In this document: positions 18,229 to 26,789 of the stretch, one piece after another
How positions within the stretch are numbered: the first letter of the stretch is position 1
Layout of the letters: each line of letters opens with the position of its first letter
Assembly (NCBI GenBank): GCA_016791445.1
Contig: JAEUMP010000007.1
Location: 62,001 to 126,000, forward strand
DNA from: Hyphomonadaceae bacterium
GTDB taxonomy: Bacteria > Pseudomonadota > Alphaproteobacteria > Caulobacterales > Aquidulcibacteraceae
Direction of reading: 5' to 3'
DNA: 64,000 bases
Position numbers and translations under genes: made by a program
Notes under the pieces: generated by a model
The model's database searches: none
Told to the model about the DNA's origin: nothing
What the model saw: the letters and a program-made list of their open reading frames with translations, nothing else

Positions 18229-18345
18229 CTGGTCATGCCGGACCGCGCAGCTCCCGCTGCGCATACCCATGTCCAATCCACGCGAGATTCACCGGAGTCT
18301 GGCGGCGCCGGCGCATGCGCAGCGGGCGCTGCGTGGTCCGGCATG
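18229..18345 (+). repeat. Conserved 3' structured module, copy A
   Basis: An 18-base inverted repeat (CATGCCGGACCGCGCAGC at 18234-18251 with its complement at 18328-18345, one G-T pair) encloses two local hairpins. Hairpin 1 is GCGCAGC-TCCC-GCTGCGC (18245-18262). Hairpin 2 is AGATTC-ACCG-GAGTCT (18285-18300), followed by GGCGGCGCC. Copy B has the same layout with a compensated base pair in hairpin 1. The left arm can pair either locally or with the distant arm, so the two folds exclude each other. It looks like a REP/BIME-type element or a structured 3' UTR. Confidence 0.75.
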
Positions 18346-18382
18346 AGCATCTGTGCTTTTCGACCGCACGCTCAATCCCAAC

Positions 18383-18412
18383 GCTCCCCGCCGCCCCTCA
18401 GCGGCGGGGAGC
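18383..18412. terminator. Strong GC hairpin between convergent genes
   Basis: A perfect 12-base inverted repeat, GCTCCCCGCCGC and GCGGCGGGGAGC with a six-base loop, lies between copy A and the convergent small membrane protein gene. Position and strength suit a bidirectional terminator, but no T-run is present on either side. Confidence 0.5.
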
Positions 18413-18422
18413 GCCGGCGTCG

Positions 18423-18704
18423 TCAGCTTCCCCGCTTGAAGAAGGACGCGATCAGCGGAAGGACGAGCCCTCCGACCAATCCTGCCGCGCCGTCGGCCAC
18501 GTTGGCGTTGCCGCCCACGAGCGCCAGCACCTGTTCCATCATGCCGCCGGCCTGAAGACCCTGCGCCGCGCCGATCCCGCCGAGCGCGCCGAGCAACGAA
18601 TTGATCAGGGGGCCGAAACTGTTGTTGCGCCGGAGCGCGCCGATCGCATTCCCGCCCACGGCGCCGGCGACCGCCTGGATGATCCAGGGCAGATACTCTT
18701 CCAT
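18423..18704 (-). CDS. Small glycine-rich membrane protein
   Basis: 93 residues from ATG 18704, with GGAGAGG nearby. Two or three hydrophobic Gly/Ala-rich segments (IIQAVAGAVGGNAIGAL, LLGALGGIGAAQGL, GLVGGLVLPLIASFF) suggest membrane insertion by glycine-zipper packing. The family, seen as a small hypothetical protein, has no established function. Stands alone, convergent with copy A. Confidence 0.75.
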   Translation of the reverse strand: MEEYLPWIIQAVAGAVGGNAIGALRRNNSFGPLINSLLGALGGIGAAQGLQAGGMMEQVLALVGGNANVADGAAGLVGGLVLPLIASFFKRGS

Positions 18705-18956
18705 GGCGTCCTCTCCCTTGGCCTCTTGTCGGGCCCGGGGTCTCTGCCCCGTTCGTCGCAAAGTTTAACCCTGCGTAATCTTGTGTCCACCCCGCATCGC
18801 GCGTCGCGCGAACGCTGCGGAAGGCGCGCGCGCCTCAAGTCGCCGTGTCCAGTCGGCAACACTGTTGCGTGGAGTCAAAAAACTGCGCCTCCGCCCATTC
18901 CTGCGTCCCGGAAAGGCCCGAATGCTGCGTCGTGTGGGATGCAAGCGGAGGACAAG

Positions 18957-19628
18957 ATGATGGGTGAAAAAGCCCACGCACTCACAAGACCGGGGGCCGG
19001 CCCGGAAATCCAGGCCGGCGAAACAGGTCTCGCGCCGATCTACAGCGCCGCGCGCGCCCTGCTCGGCGGGGACGGTCGCAGCATGCTCGCCGGTCACATC
19101 GCCCCGCGCCCCCACGACCTCATCGTCGACTTCGCCTGCGGCGGCGGCGATCTCGCCCTGCAACTCGCCCGGCTGCAACCCGCCGCAACGATCCTCGGCG
19201 TCGACAGGGATCCCGCGCTCATCGCCCGCGCGCAGGCGCGCCCCGCGCCCGCCAACGCCGCGATCAGCTTCGCATGCGCCGCGCCTGACGATGTGCCGGA
19301 ACTGCTGCGCTCGGTGTGCGCGACGAAGGTCGTGCTCACGCTGAAAGATATCCACAGCCCTGTGGACAAATCGCGCTTCCTCGACCTGGCGCACAGCGTG
19401 CTTGATCCGCGCGGCGCACTCTTCGTCATCGATCACGGCGCGCAGCGCACCGCGCTGATGCGCAGCCTGTTCAATGCAGACCGCGTGCGGCGCGGCGTTG
19501 CACCCACGGACGGACGCGACACGCTGTCGTCGATGATCCGCGCGGCGGGTTTCGTCGCGGTGGACGAGGCGCTGTCCTGGTCATCCACGACGGGAACCAT
19601 GTCGCTGTTCCGCGCGCGCGCGAGTTGA
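18957..19628 (+). CDS. Class I SAM-dependent methyltransferase
   Basis: 223 residues. Start at ATG 18957 (GGAGG five bases before) or the next ATG at 18960. Motif I is LIVDFACGGGDLALQLARLQP with GVDRDP ending strand 2. Instead of a typical motif IV it has VVLTLKDIHSPVDKSRFLDLA and then LDPRGALFVIDHG. It resembles predicted UbiE-like methyltransferases of small molecules; substrate unknown. About 250 bases of unassigned sequence precede it. Confidence 0.82.
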   Translation: MMGEKAHALTRPGAGPEIQAGETGLAPIYSAARALLGGDGRSMLAGHIAPRPHDLIVDFACGGGDLALQLARLQPAATILGVDRDPALIARAQARPAPANAAISFACAAPDDVPELLRSVCATKVVLTLKDIHSPVDKSRFLDLAHSVLDPRGALFVIDHGAQRTALMRSLFNADRVRRGVAPTDGRDTLSSMIRAAGFVAVDEALSWSSTTGTMSLFRARAS

Positions 19629-19781
19629 AAAAACTCTGCAGTACAAGGACGTTTTCGTCTGGCGCGCGAAACGTCAGGTGGCTAACGTGACCCAACAGGC
19701 GGGGGATACGTCTGCGGCGTTGCGACGACGGCGAAGCAACGACGAAACCGAACAACGAAGCCGAACAAGGGAGACATCAGG

Positions 19782-20612
19782 GTGCTGGGCGTCAGGAAAA
19801 AATTGTTCCAGACGGCGTCGCCGAGCCCTGAATGGCGCAACGACGGCAAGCTCGTCGATGTCTGGTTCGCCTTTCACCTGCCTGACCTCGACGATGCGCG
19901 CGCCTTCGCGGTGTGGCTCGATGCGCGCGGCTACACGAGTGCGCCCGGCGTGGTGCTGCATCACAATGACAAGCCGCGCACCGGCGTGACGCCGTTGCAG
20001 GCGCGCTGCGTGCTCGCGCTCTGGACGAAGGACTCGGTGAATGACCAGCAGGTGCAGGGCGACGCGCGCACCGCCGGCTACAACGGCAAGCTCATCGAGG
20101 TCTGCGTACGCAAGGGTGCGCCGCTCGAGCGGTATTCCGACGATGCGTTGATCACCTTCAACCGCGTCGATCCCAACAGCGACAATCCCGCCTGGCGGGC
20201 GCTCCTCGCGCGGATCCGCAAACACTGCGGCGAGCCGCCGAAGAAGCCTTCCGAGTTCAGCCGCTATGCACCCACCGCCCTTGGCGCAATCGCGTGCGCC
20301 GCGTCGCTCGGCGGCGTCGGCTGGTATGCGGCGGATCAGGCCGACCTGAGGGAGCGTGCGATCGAAGAGGCGAACCGACACTTGACCGAGCCTGCGGGAA
20401 TGATCGAACCGGCGCTCGCGGAAGCCGCCAAGCGACCTTCGCTGACGCCGACAACCGACCTCGCACTCGCCGCCGGCGGTCCGACGCCGCTCGACTATGC
20501 CGACTTCGACCGCGACACGGGCACCGCGCCGCCGCCGCCCCAACCGGTCGTCGCGCCCGTCGAGGCGACGCCGCTCGAGCGCGATCGTGTCGTTCAGGGC
20601 CCCGAGCAATAG
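19782..20612 (+). CDS. TIR-like membrane protein, probably with altered active site
   Basis: 276 residues from GTG 19782 (AGGGAG upstream). The N-terminal domain (about 24-150) follows a TIR pattern: DARAFAVWLDARGY, then RCVLALWTKDSVNDQQVQGDARTAGYNGKLIEVCVRKG, as in TIR proteins where a W-V-R-D-E-A helix carries the catalytic Glu. Here the equivalent residue is Asp94 and the Trp is absent, so enzymatic activity is doubtful. A membrane segment at about 164-184 is followed by a Pro-rich tail (about 90 residues). The layout (TIR, one membrane helix, outer part) matches the TIR proteins at 2.2-3.2 and 27.3-28.8 kb. The assignment is by fold pattern only. Confidence 0.6.
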   Translation: MLGVRKKLFQTASPSPEWRNDGKLVDVWFAFHLPDLDDARAFAVWLDARGYTSAPGVVLHHNDKPRTGVTPLQARCVLALWTKDSVNDQQVQGDARTAGYNGKLIEVCVRKGAPLERYSDDALITFNRVDPNSDNPAWRALLARIRKHCGEPPKKPSEFSRYAPTALGAIACAASLGGVGWYAADQADLRERAIEEANRHLTEPAGMIEPALAEAAKRPSLTPTTDLALAAGGPTPLDYADFDRDTGTAPPPPQPVVAPVEATPLERDRVVQGPEQ

Positions 20613-20613
20613 C

Positions 20614-21234
20614 TCAGGCCGCGCGCGCAACGCCCCAGACGTTGAAGCCTGCAAAACGCGGCGTTTTCGGCAGATACATCGCCTCGCTCGACTCCACGCG
20701 GAAACCGCCGGACTCAAGCACGCCCTTCACATCGCGCGTGAGATGGCAGCCGCCGGCGAAGCGCTTCCACATCGGCTCCACACCGCGCTGCGTCTTCTGC
20801 ACCTCGGCGTCCGGCGCGAGACCATGCTCGCAGAAGATGACGCGCCCCTGCGGTTTCAGGAGCCGCCGCGTCGCGCGCAACGCCGACGCGGGATCGGGAA
20901 TGGTGCAGAGCGTATAGGTCACGAACAAGGTGTCGATGGATGCATCGGGCAGATCGAGCGTCTCGGCGAATTCGGATCGCACCTCGACGGGAAACGCCGC
21001 CGTCTTCGCGGCCTTCACCGACAGCGCGCGCATGCCGGCTTCGGGTTCGAGCGCATAGAGCTTCGTGATCTTCTGCGGATCGAGATACGGCAGATTTCGC
21101 CCCGATCCGAAGCCAAGCTCGAGTACGACGCCTTCCACAAGCGGCGCCACCTTCTTGCGCTGTCGTTCTATCGGACGCGTGCCGCATGCGCAGTTGATGA
21201 CGTGCGGAAGAATGTAGCGGCTGTAGAGTCCCAC
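20614..21234 (-). CDS. Class I SAM-dependent methyltransferase
   Basis: 206 residues from GTG 21234, which follows the NUDIX stop by five bases and has GGAG eight bases upstream. Motif I is VVLELGFGSGRNLPYL, then LYALEPEAGMRAL; strand 4 has IDTLFVTYTLCTIPDP, and GRVIFCEHG follows. The N-terminal YSRYILPHVINCACG is typical of the PhcB/METTL7-like methyltransferases. Cotranscribed with the NUDIX gene. Substrate unknown. Confidence 0.88.
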   Translation of the reverse strand: MGLYSRYILPHVINCACGTRPIERQRKKVAPLVEGVVLELGFGSGRNLPYLDPQKITKLYALEPEAGMRALSVKAAKTAAFPVEVRSEFAETLDLPDASIDTLFVTYTLCTIPDPASALRATRRLLKPQGRVIFCEHGLAPDAEVQKTQRGVEPMWKRFAGGCHLTRDVKGVLESGGFRVESSEAMYLPKTPRFAGFNVWGVARAA

Positions 21235-21239
21235 GCGAT

Positions 21240-21719
21240 CTACTCCGAACGGAAGCCCGCGAGTTTCGCCTTGCGCGCGCGCAGCCAGTGCATGATCGCC
21301 CACGCGTGCGCTTCGTGCCGCACCTTTGCTATGGCGTCCTGCGGCGACAGCCAGACAAGCGCATGATCCGGTTCGGTCGGGGCGCCGTCGTCGGCGGTGT
21401 TTTCGACTTCATAGAAAGTCGCGAGGCTGTTTCGCGGCTCGCCCTGATTGATCCAATATTGTCCCGCCCGCCCGATCACATGGGACGGCCACACGGTGAG
21501 ACCCGTCTCCTCGGCAAATTCGCGCATCAGCGCGCCGGGCTCGTCCTCGTCGGCCTCGATGCCGCCGCCCGGCAGATCGTAATCGAACGGCGCCGCCCGC
21601 CCGATCCGCGCCACCGCGATCGCGGCCTCGCCGCGCGGGCACAGGCCATAGACGGTCGGCCGTTCGACGTAGCAGAGACCGGGCTTGGTCTGCCCGAACT
21701 GAAGGGAAAAGCGTGTCAT
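21240..21719 (-). CDS. NUDIX hydrolase
   Basis: 159 residues. The Nudix box is complete and canonical: G-x5-E-x7-R-E-F-A-E-E-T-G-L at about 53-75, so the Mg-dependent pyrophosphohydrolase site is intact. The short CYVERPTVYGLC segment before it and the region after give no substrate. Upstream of, and close to, the methyltransferase gene. A 34-base gap separates it from the ferredoxin gene. Confidence 0.92.
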   Translation of the reverse strand: MTRFSLQFGQTKPGLCYVERPTVYGLCPRGEAAIAVARIGRAAPFDYDLPGGGIEADEDEPGALMREFAEETGLTVWPSHVIGRAGQYWINQGEPRNSLATFYEVENTADDGAPTEPDHALVWLSPQDAIAKVRHEAHAWAIMHWLRARKAKLAGFRSE

Positions 21720-21753
21720 GGGATATTCCGTATAGACCCTGCGGTCCGCGCGG

Positions 21754-22086
21754 TCACGGCTCGCTGCCGGGGGCGAGCGTCACGGTCAGCCCGTCGAACT
21801 CGGCGCGCATGAGTATCTGGCACGAGAGCCGCGAGGCGTCCGTCACTTCGAAGGCGTCGTCGAGACGCTCCAGCTCTTCGTCCGTCGGCGGGACGAGACG
21901 ATCGCGCCACGCATCGGCGACATAGACATGGCAGGTCGCGCAGGCGCAAGCGCCGCCGCACTCGGCCTTAATGGGCAGGCCCTGATCGCGGATGATCTCC
22001 ATCACCCGCCACCCGTCGAGCCCCTCAACGGTATGGAGGTTTCCCTCGCGATCGATCACATTGAGCGTGCGGACGTCGTCGGCCAT
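21754..22086 (-). CDS. [2Fe-2S] ferredoxin, adrenodoxin type
   Basis: 110 residues from ATG 22086. The cluster ligands are in ECGGACACATC (C-x5-C-x2-C) and LSCQ, the adrenodoxin/putidaredoxin spacing, with an acidic helix (DEELERLDDAFEV) typical of partner binding. It carries electrons from a ferredoxin reductase to P450s or to iron-sulfur assembly. It could serve the P450 at 4.4-5.7 kb (inference only). Part of a leftward group with the Hpt and NnrU genes. Confidence 0.93.
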   Translation of the reverse strand: MADDVRTLNVIDREGNLHTVEGLDGWRVMEIIRDQGLPIKAECGGACACATCHVYVADAWRDRLVPPTDEELERLDDAFEVTDASRLSCQILMRAEFDGLTVTLAPGSEP

Positions 22087-22138
22087 GGGCGGGGTCGTGC
22101 CTGAAACGGCAGGCTGATGTCCAGTGGACAGGGGGCGT

Positions 22139-22501
22139 TCAGGCCGCGCAGGCCTGCGCATAGGCCCGGTCGAGCGCCTCAAGCGCTTCCTCGAGCGACG
22201 CGCGCACCGTCGTCAGCGCCTGGGAAACGAGCGCGCCTTCCACGGCCCCCGCCTTGCCCAGTTCCTCAGCCCGTTCACAGGCCTCCGCCAGCACCCATAA
22301 TCCGAGGCCCCGCGCCGAGCCCTTCACCGTATGCGCCGCATCCCGCCAGATCGGCGTCGGCGCGTCGGCGATCAGCAGGCGCGACCAGAGTTCGGTCTGC
22401 GTGCGGAAAATCTGGACGATCTCGACCTCAAGCCCCGCGTCCCCGCCGGTCATGTGGGCGAAGTGCGCGCGGTCGAAGACACGGGTGTCGGGGGCGGCCA
22501 T
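22139..22501 (-). CDS. Hpt domain protein
   Basis: 120 residues from ATG 22501. The histidine phosphotransfer site is in AAHTVKGSARGLGLWVLAEACERAEEL (His57), in the usual four-helix bundle length. It would shuttle phosphate between a hybrid kinase and a response regulator. No kinase partner is adjacent, so it is probably part of a distributed phosphorelay. Confidence 0.9.
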   Translation of the reverse strand: MAAPDTRVFDRAHFAHMTGGDAGLEVEIVQIFRTQTELWSRLLIADAPTPIWRDAAHTVKGSARGLGLWVLAEACERAEELGKAGAVEGALVSQALTTVRASLEEALEALDRAYAQACAA

Positions 22502-22565
22502 GGGCGATCCTGTTGAGCGCAAATCTTACCGCGTCATGATTGCCGTTCGGTTCACACCCCGCCGC

Positions 22566-23264
22566 TCAGGCCCCGAAATCGAACGGCGCGACCCCAAAAA
22601 ACACCCTGTGGAACCAGAGCGTCGCCGCGAAAACCGCCAGCGCGACAAGGAGCGGCACGACGACCTCCCCCAGAACAAACCGGTTTCGTCCCTGCAGGAT
22701 GGCGGCGAATGGCACGTTCGACGTGACCGCTTTGAACCGCGCCCAGCCTTCAGGATCCCGGGCGGCCGCCTTGCGGTCGATGGAGCGGGTCCCCAACAGC
22801 ACCATCGCCAGAAGACCGCCGAAGAGCATCAGCGATGTCGTTTCGCCATTTGCGAGGAGATGGCCCGCCCCCCAGAGCGCCACACCCCACAGGAACGGGT
22901 GTCGGGTGATCCGCGTCATCCCCCGGGCGGGTTCTGGCGCGGCCATTCCCCGCTCCATACCCACCATGGTCGGCCCCGGCGCGATGAGCCCGGGCACGGC
23001 CAGCAGGAAGGCGAGAAGCACCAGCAGCGCCGTCGCATGGCGGCCCCAGGATGGCGGGTCCCAGATGATCTGGTTTTCCGGCGCCCCGCGCGCCGCGCCG
23101 AAGGAAAAGATCATCCAGGCCAGCACGATCGCCGAGGCGGCCGAAAAGAGCCCCCTGTAGGGCCATTCGCCGATGGCGCGGATCGCCGCCGCCCGCAGCG
23201 GCGTGGCCGAGAGCCCCACATGCAGCAGGATGAATGCGGCCAGCGCCGCAGCGAACATCGTCAT
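22566..23264 (-). CDS. NnrU family membrane protein
   Basis: 232 residues from ATG 23264 (GGAGG present). About six hydrophobic segments and the signature RITRHPFLWGVALWGAGHLLANG, shared by NnrU and isoprenylcysteine-methyltransferase-like membrane proteins. NnrU was named from nitrite/nitric oxide reduction loci in Rhodobacter, but no denitrification genes are seen here, so the role is open. Confidence 0.88.
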   Translation of the reverse strand: MTMFAAALAAFILLHVGLSATPLRAAAIRAIGEWPYRGLFSAASAIVLAWMIFSFGAARGAPENQIIWDPPSWGRHATALLVLLAFLLAVPGLIAPGPTMVGMERGMAAPEPARGMTRITRHPFLWGVALWGAGHLLANGETTSLMLFGGLLAMVLLGTRSIDRKAAARDPEGWARFKAVTSNVPFAAILQGRNRFVLGEVVVPLLVALAVFAATLWFHRVFFGVAPFDFGA

Positions 23265-23394
23265 GCCCCCTCCTCCGGTTGCCCCCGGAACGTGACTCCC
23301 GACTCGCCGCCGCGCAAGCATCGCGCGTGCGCCTTGGCGTTACCGACCGGCGCACGTTAGGAAGGCGCCGACAATCGCGAAGGATCACTTCATC

Positions 23395-23823
23395 ATGGCG
23401 GGCCCCGGCCTCTTTTTCGAAGACCTCTCCGTCGGCCAGATCGCGGACATGACGCGCACGGTCGGCGAGGCCGACATAGCCGCCTTCGCGGCCGTCTCGG
23501 GCGACGACAATCCCGTGCATCTCGATGCGGCGTTCGCGGCGACGACGCCGTTCAAGGAGCGCATCGCCCACGGCATGCTTTCAGCGAGCTACATTTCCGC
23601 GCTGATCGGCACGCGTCTGCCCGGCCCGGGCGCAATATACATTTCGCAGACGCTCGCGTTCAAACGCCCGGTGAAGATCGGCGATGCGGTGACAACCCGC
23701 GTCGAGATCACCGCCCTCAACGATGAGAAGGCGCGCGCGACTTTCCAGTGCACTTGCCTTGTGAACGGAAAGCCGGTGCTGGAAGGCGAAGCCGTCGTCA
23801 TGGCGCCGCGCCGGCCCGCCTGA
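23395..23823 (+). CDS. MaoC-like (R)-specific enoyl-CoA hydratase
   Basis: 142 residues, a single hot-dog domain. The hydratase motif is complete: FAAVSGDDNPVHLD (Asp and His of the catalytic dyad) followed by FKERIAHGML. Such enzymes, including PhaJ, make (R)-3-hydroxyacyl-CoA from enoyl-CoA, which PHA synthase can use; a phaC gene is at 57.8 kb. That link is inferred. It precedes ribF by only four bases. Confidence 0.9.
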   Translation: MAGPGLFFEDLSVGQIADMTRTVGEADIAAFAAVSGDDNPVHLDAAFAATTPFKERIAHGMLSASYISALIGTRLPGPGAIYISQTLAFKRPVKIGDAVTTRVEITALNDEKARATFQCTCLVNGKPVLEGEAVVMAPRRPA

Positions 23824-23827
23824 ACTG

Positions 23828-24757
23828 ATGGACGCAGTCTCCGCATCGATGCGCCTGCCGGACGACGCGCGCGGCGCATCGATCGCGCTCGGCAATTTCG
23901 ACGGCGTACATCTCGGCCATCAGGCGGTGATCGCCGCCGCGCGTGCAGGCGCCGGCGGAAAGCGCGTTGCGGCAGCAGTCTTCGAACCGCACCCGCGCCG
24001 CTTCTTCCAGCCGGATGCGCCGCCCTTCCGGCTGCAGACGTCCGGTCAGCGCGCCCGCGCGCTCGCTACAGCGGGCGCCGATCTCATCATTGAGATCGCC
24101 TTTGACGCCGCCCTTTCGCAGATGACCGACGAAGCGTTCGCGAAAGACGTTCTCGTCGACCGCCTCGGCGCGGCGCGCGTGGCGATCGGATTCGATTTCC
24201 GCTTCGGACGCGGCCGCATGGGCGATGCGGCGGCGCTGAAACGTCATGGCGCGACCTTTGGATTCGACGTGGAAGTCGTCGACGCGGTCGATGACGGGCA
24301 CGATCCGGAGAAAGTTTCTTCCACCGCCATCCGCAACGCGCTTCAGGCGGGCGAGATGACGGAAGCGACGCGCCTGCTTGGCCGTCCGTGGGCGATCGAA
24401 GGGGTAGTGATCGCCGGCATGCAACGCGCGCGCGGCATCGGGTTTCCCACCGCCAATGTTGCGTTCGGCGACTATCAACGCCCGCGCTTCGGCGTCTATG
24501 CCACGCAGACCGACATCGGCGACGGCGTGTGGCGCCCGGGCGTCTCCAATTGCGGCGTGAAGCCGACGGTCGGGGGCTTCACGGAGCCGCTGCTCGAAAC
24601 GCACATCTTCGATTTCGGCGCAGATCTCTACGGACGCGCGGTAGAGACGCGGCTCATGCATTTTCTGCGGGCCGAGAAGAAGTTTGAATCCTTCGAGGCC
24701 CTCACAGCGCAGATCGCCCAAGACGGCGCGGCCGCGCGCACGCATTTCGGCGTCTGA
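23828..24757 (+). CDS. ribF: Bifunctional riboflavin kinase / FAD synthetase
   Basis: 309 residues. The N-terminal adenylyltransferase has GNFDGVHLGHQAVI (about 22-35) and STAIRNALQAGEM; the C-terminal flavokinase has RGIGFPTANVAF and GVYATQTDIGDG. It converts riboflavin to FMN and then FAD. The upstream MaoC gene is four bases away. The 3' end abuts tadA on the other strand. Confidence 0.96.
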   Translation: MDAVSASMRLPDDARGASIALGNFDGVHLGHQAVIAAARAGAGGKRVAAAVFEPHPRRFFQPDAPPFRLQTSGQRARALATAGADLIIEIAFDAALSQMTDEAFAKDVLVDRLGAARVAIGFDFRFGRGRMGDAAALKRHGATFGFDVEVVDAVDDGHDPEKVSSTAIRNALQAGEMTEATRLLGRPWAIEGVVIAGMQRARGIGFPTANVAFGDYQRPRFGVYATQTDIGDGVWRPGVSNCGVKPTVGGFTEPLLETHIFDFGADLYGRAVETRLMHFLRAEKKFESFEALTAQIAQDGAAARTHFGV

Positions 24758-25213
24758 TCAGCGTCGCGCGCGAAAAAAGTCCTTCAGCAGCTTCGCGCTT
24801 TCTTCGGCCGCCACGCCGCCCGTCACCTCCGGGCGCCAGTGACATGTCGGCTGTTCGAAGTAGCGCCCGCCGCTCTCCACGGCGCCGCCCTTCGGATCGC
24901 TCGCGCCATAAACCACACGCGTAACCCGCGCCTGCGAGATCGCGCCCGCGCACATGGCGCAAGGTTCGAGCGTCACATAGAGCGTGAGCCCCGGCGGGAG
25001 GCGGTAATTGCGACAGCGCTTCGCCGCTTCGCGCAGGACGAGAATTTCGGCGTGCGCCGTCGGATCGCTGAGCGAAATCGGCGCATTGTGCGCCTCCGCC
25101 GCCACAGCTCCCGCGCCATCGACGAGCACGGCGCCAATCGGCGCCTCGCCCGCGTCCGCCGCCGCTTGCGCGAGCGCCAGCGCACGCGCCATCCAGTGAG
25201 CGTCATCGTTCAT
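24758..25213 (-). CDS. tadA: tRNA-specific adenosine deaminase
   Basis: 151 residues with the deaminase zinc site HAE (in TAHAEILVLREAA) and PCAMCAGAI. It converts A34 to inosine in the tRNA-Arg(ACG) anticodon. Length and motifs fit TadA and not a cytosine deaminase. Divergent from rluB, with 46 bases between the starts. Confidence 0.95.
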   Translation of the reverse strand: MNDDAHWMARALALAQAAADAGEAPIGAVLVDGAGAVAAEAHNAPISLSDPTAHAEILVLREAAKRCRNYRLPPGLTLYVTLEPCAMCAGAISQARVTRVVYGASDPKGGAVESGGRYFEQPTCHWRPEVTGGVAAEESAKLLKDFFRARR

Positions 25214-25259
25214 CGCCGGGCATCATAGCGGCGAACCGCCGTTGAGGGTATGAGGCGGC

Positions 25260-26027
25260 ATGGCTGACGACGAATTCAATCCGGACGGCGAGCGCATCGC
25301 CAAGACCCTCGCGCGCGCGGGCGTGTGTTCGCGCCGCGATGCCGAGAAGCTGATCGCCGAAGGCCGTGTCTCGGTGAACGGCAAGAAGCTCGACACGCCC
25401 GCCTTCAAGGTGACTCCCAAGGACGAGATCCGCGTCGACGGCAAGCGCGTGGCCGCGCCCCAGCCCACACGCCTTTGGCGCTACCACAAGCCGGACGGCC
25501 TGCTGACCACCAATCACGATCCCAAGGGTCGCGCGACGATCTATGATCGCCTGCCGCCGGACATGCCGCGTGTCGTGAGCATCGGGCGGCTCGATCTCAA
25601 CAGCGAAGGCCTGCTGCTGCTCACGAACGATGGGGAACTGGCGCGACAGTTCGAGCTGCCGGCGAACGCGTGGTCACGGCACTATCGCGCACGCGCCTTC
25701 GGGCGGATTTCGCAGGAGGAGCTCGATACGCTGGTCGATGGCATCGTCGTTGACCGCGTGCGCTACGGCTCGATCACGGCGACGCTCGAACGCCAGCAGG
25801 GCGGCAATGCGTGGATTTCGCTCATTCTCACCGAGGGCAAGAACCGCGAGGTGCGGCGCGTGCTCGAAGCGCTCGGCCTGAAGGTGAACCGTCTCATCCG
25901 CACCTCCTACGGCCCCTTCGAACTCGGCCTGCTGAAACCCGGCCAGGTCGAGGAAGTCCCGCCGCGGCAGGTGAAGGACATGTTCGGTTCGTCCAAGGCG
26001 CGCCGTCGCGGCGGCGCTGGCGGCTAG
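25260..26027 (+). CDS. rluB: 23S rRNA pseudouridine synthase, RluB/RsuA family
   Basis: 255 residues. An S4 domain (IAKTLARAGVCSRRDAEKLIAEGRVSVNG) is followed by the catalytic domain with GRLDLNSEGLLLLTNDG (catalytic Asp) and TEGKNREVRRVLEALG. The KPDGLLTTNHDPKGR motif points to the RluB/RluE group. The tail is basic and Gly-rich (KARRRGGAGG). Confidence 0.93.
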   Translation: MADDEFNPDGERIAKTLARAGVCSRRDAEKLIAEGRVSVNGKKLDTPAFKVTPKDEIRVDGKRVAAPQPTRLWRYHKPDGLLTTNHDPKGRATIYDRLPPDMPRVVSIGRLDLNSEGLLLLTNDGELARQFELPANAWSRHYRARAFGRISQEELDTLVDGIVVDRVRYGSITATLERQQGGNAWISLILTEGKNREVRRVLEALGLKVNRLIRTSYGPFELGLLKPGQVEEVPPRQVKDMFGSSKARRRGGAGG

Positions 26028-26028
26028 A

Positions 26029-26709
26029 TCACGCCGGCGGGTGTCCCGCGCCAAGCCATCCCGGCATCGCCGGAATGAGTTGCGGAGCCAGATTGTGCCC
26101 GTCGTCCCAGACCATGCGCACGGCCGCAAAGATGATCACGGCAATGCCGATATAGGCGATCCAGCGATATTTCTGGATCACGCCCGCAATCACCGATGCG
26201 GCGACACCCATGAGTATCACCGACAGGACGAGCCCGAACGCCATGATCACCTCATTGTGGCGCGCCACGCCTGCCACTGCGAGCACGTTGTCGAGCGACA
26301 TGGAAACGTCGGCGATGACGATGGAAAGCAGCGCGCGACCGAACGTCTGCGGCGCGGCCACCTGAGCGGCGGCGCTTTCCGCCAGCGCCACACCCTCTTC
26401 AGGCTCAAGGATCGGCGCGGCGGGGTGGTGGGCCCTCAGATCCTCATACATCCGCCACGCGACCCAGAAGAGCAGCAGGCCGCCAACCAGCAACAACCCG
26501 GGAATCTTCAGCATCTGGACCGTCAGCAGCGCGAAGATGATCCGCAGCACCAGCGCCAGGACCACGCCGATGAAAATCGCCCGCTTCTGCATCGCCGGCG
26601 CCAGCGCTGACGCGGCAAGGCCGACCGCGATCGCGTTGTCCCCCGCCAGCGCAAGGTCGATCAGGATGACTTGCATCAGGGCGGAGATGTCGGAAAAAAG
26701 GGCGTCCAC
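26029..26709 (-). CDS. TerC family integral membrane protein
   Basis: 226 residues with about seven membrane segments and the paired acidic motifs LIDLALAGDNAIAVG and IADVSMSLDNVLAVAG. The family is linked to metal (Mn) export and tellurite resistance. A soluble loop with acidic residues (about 100-120) separates the two halves. Convergent with rluB, one base between the genes. Confidence 0.92.
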   Translation of the reverse strand: MDALFSDISALMQVILIDLALAGDNAIAVGLAASALAPAMQKRAIFIGVVLALVLRIIFALLTVQMLKIPGLLLVGGLLLFWVAWRMYEDLRAHHPAAPILEPEEGVALAESAAAQVAAPQTFGRALLSIVIADVSMSLDNVLAVAGVARHNEVIMAFGLVLSVILMGVAASVIAGVIQKYRWIAYIGIAVIIFAAVRMVWDDGHNLAPQLIPAMPGWLGAGHPPA

Positions 26710-26789
26710 GGTCGGGTGATCTCTTTTTCGTGATCGGCTGGCGGGCGTTTAAGGCGGCTGGCGCGGACCAGGTCAAGTGGCGGGAACGG

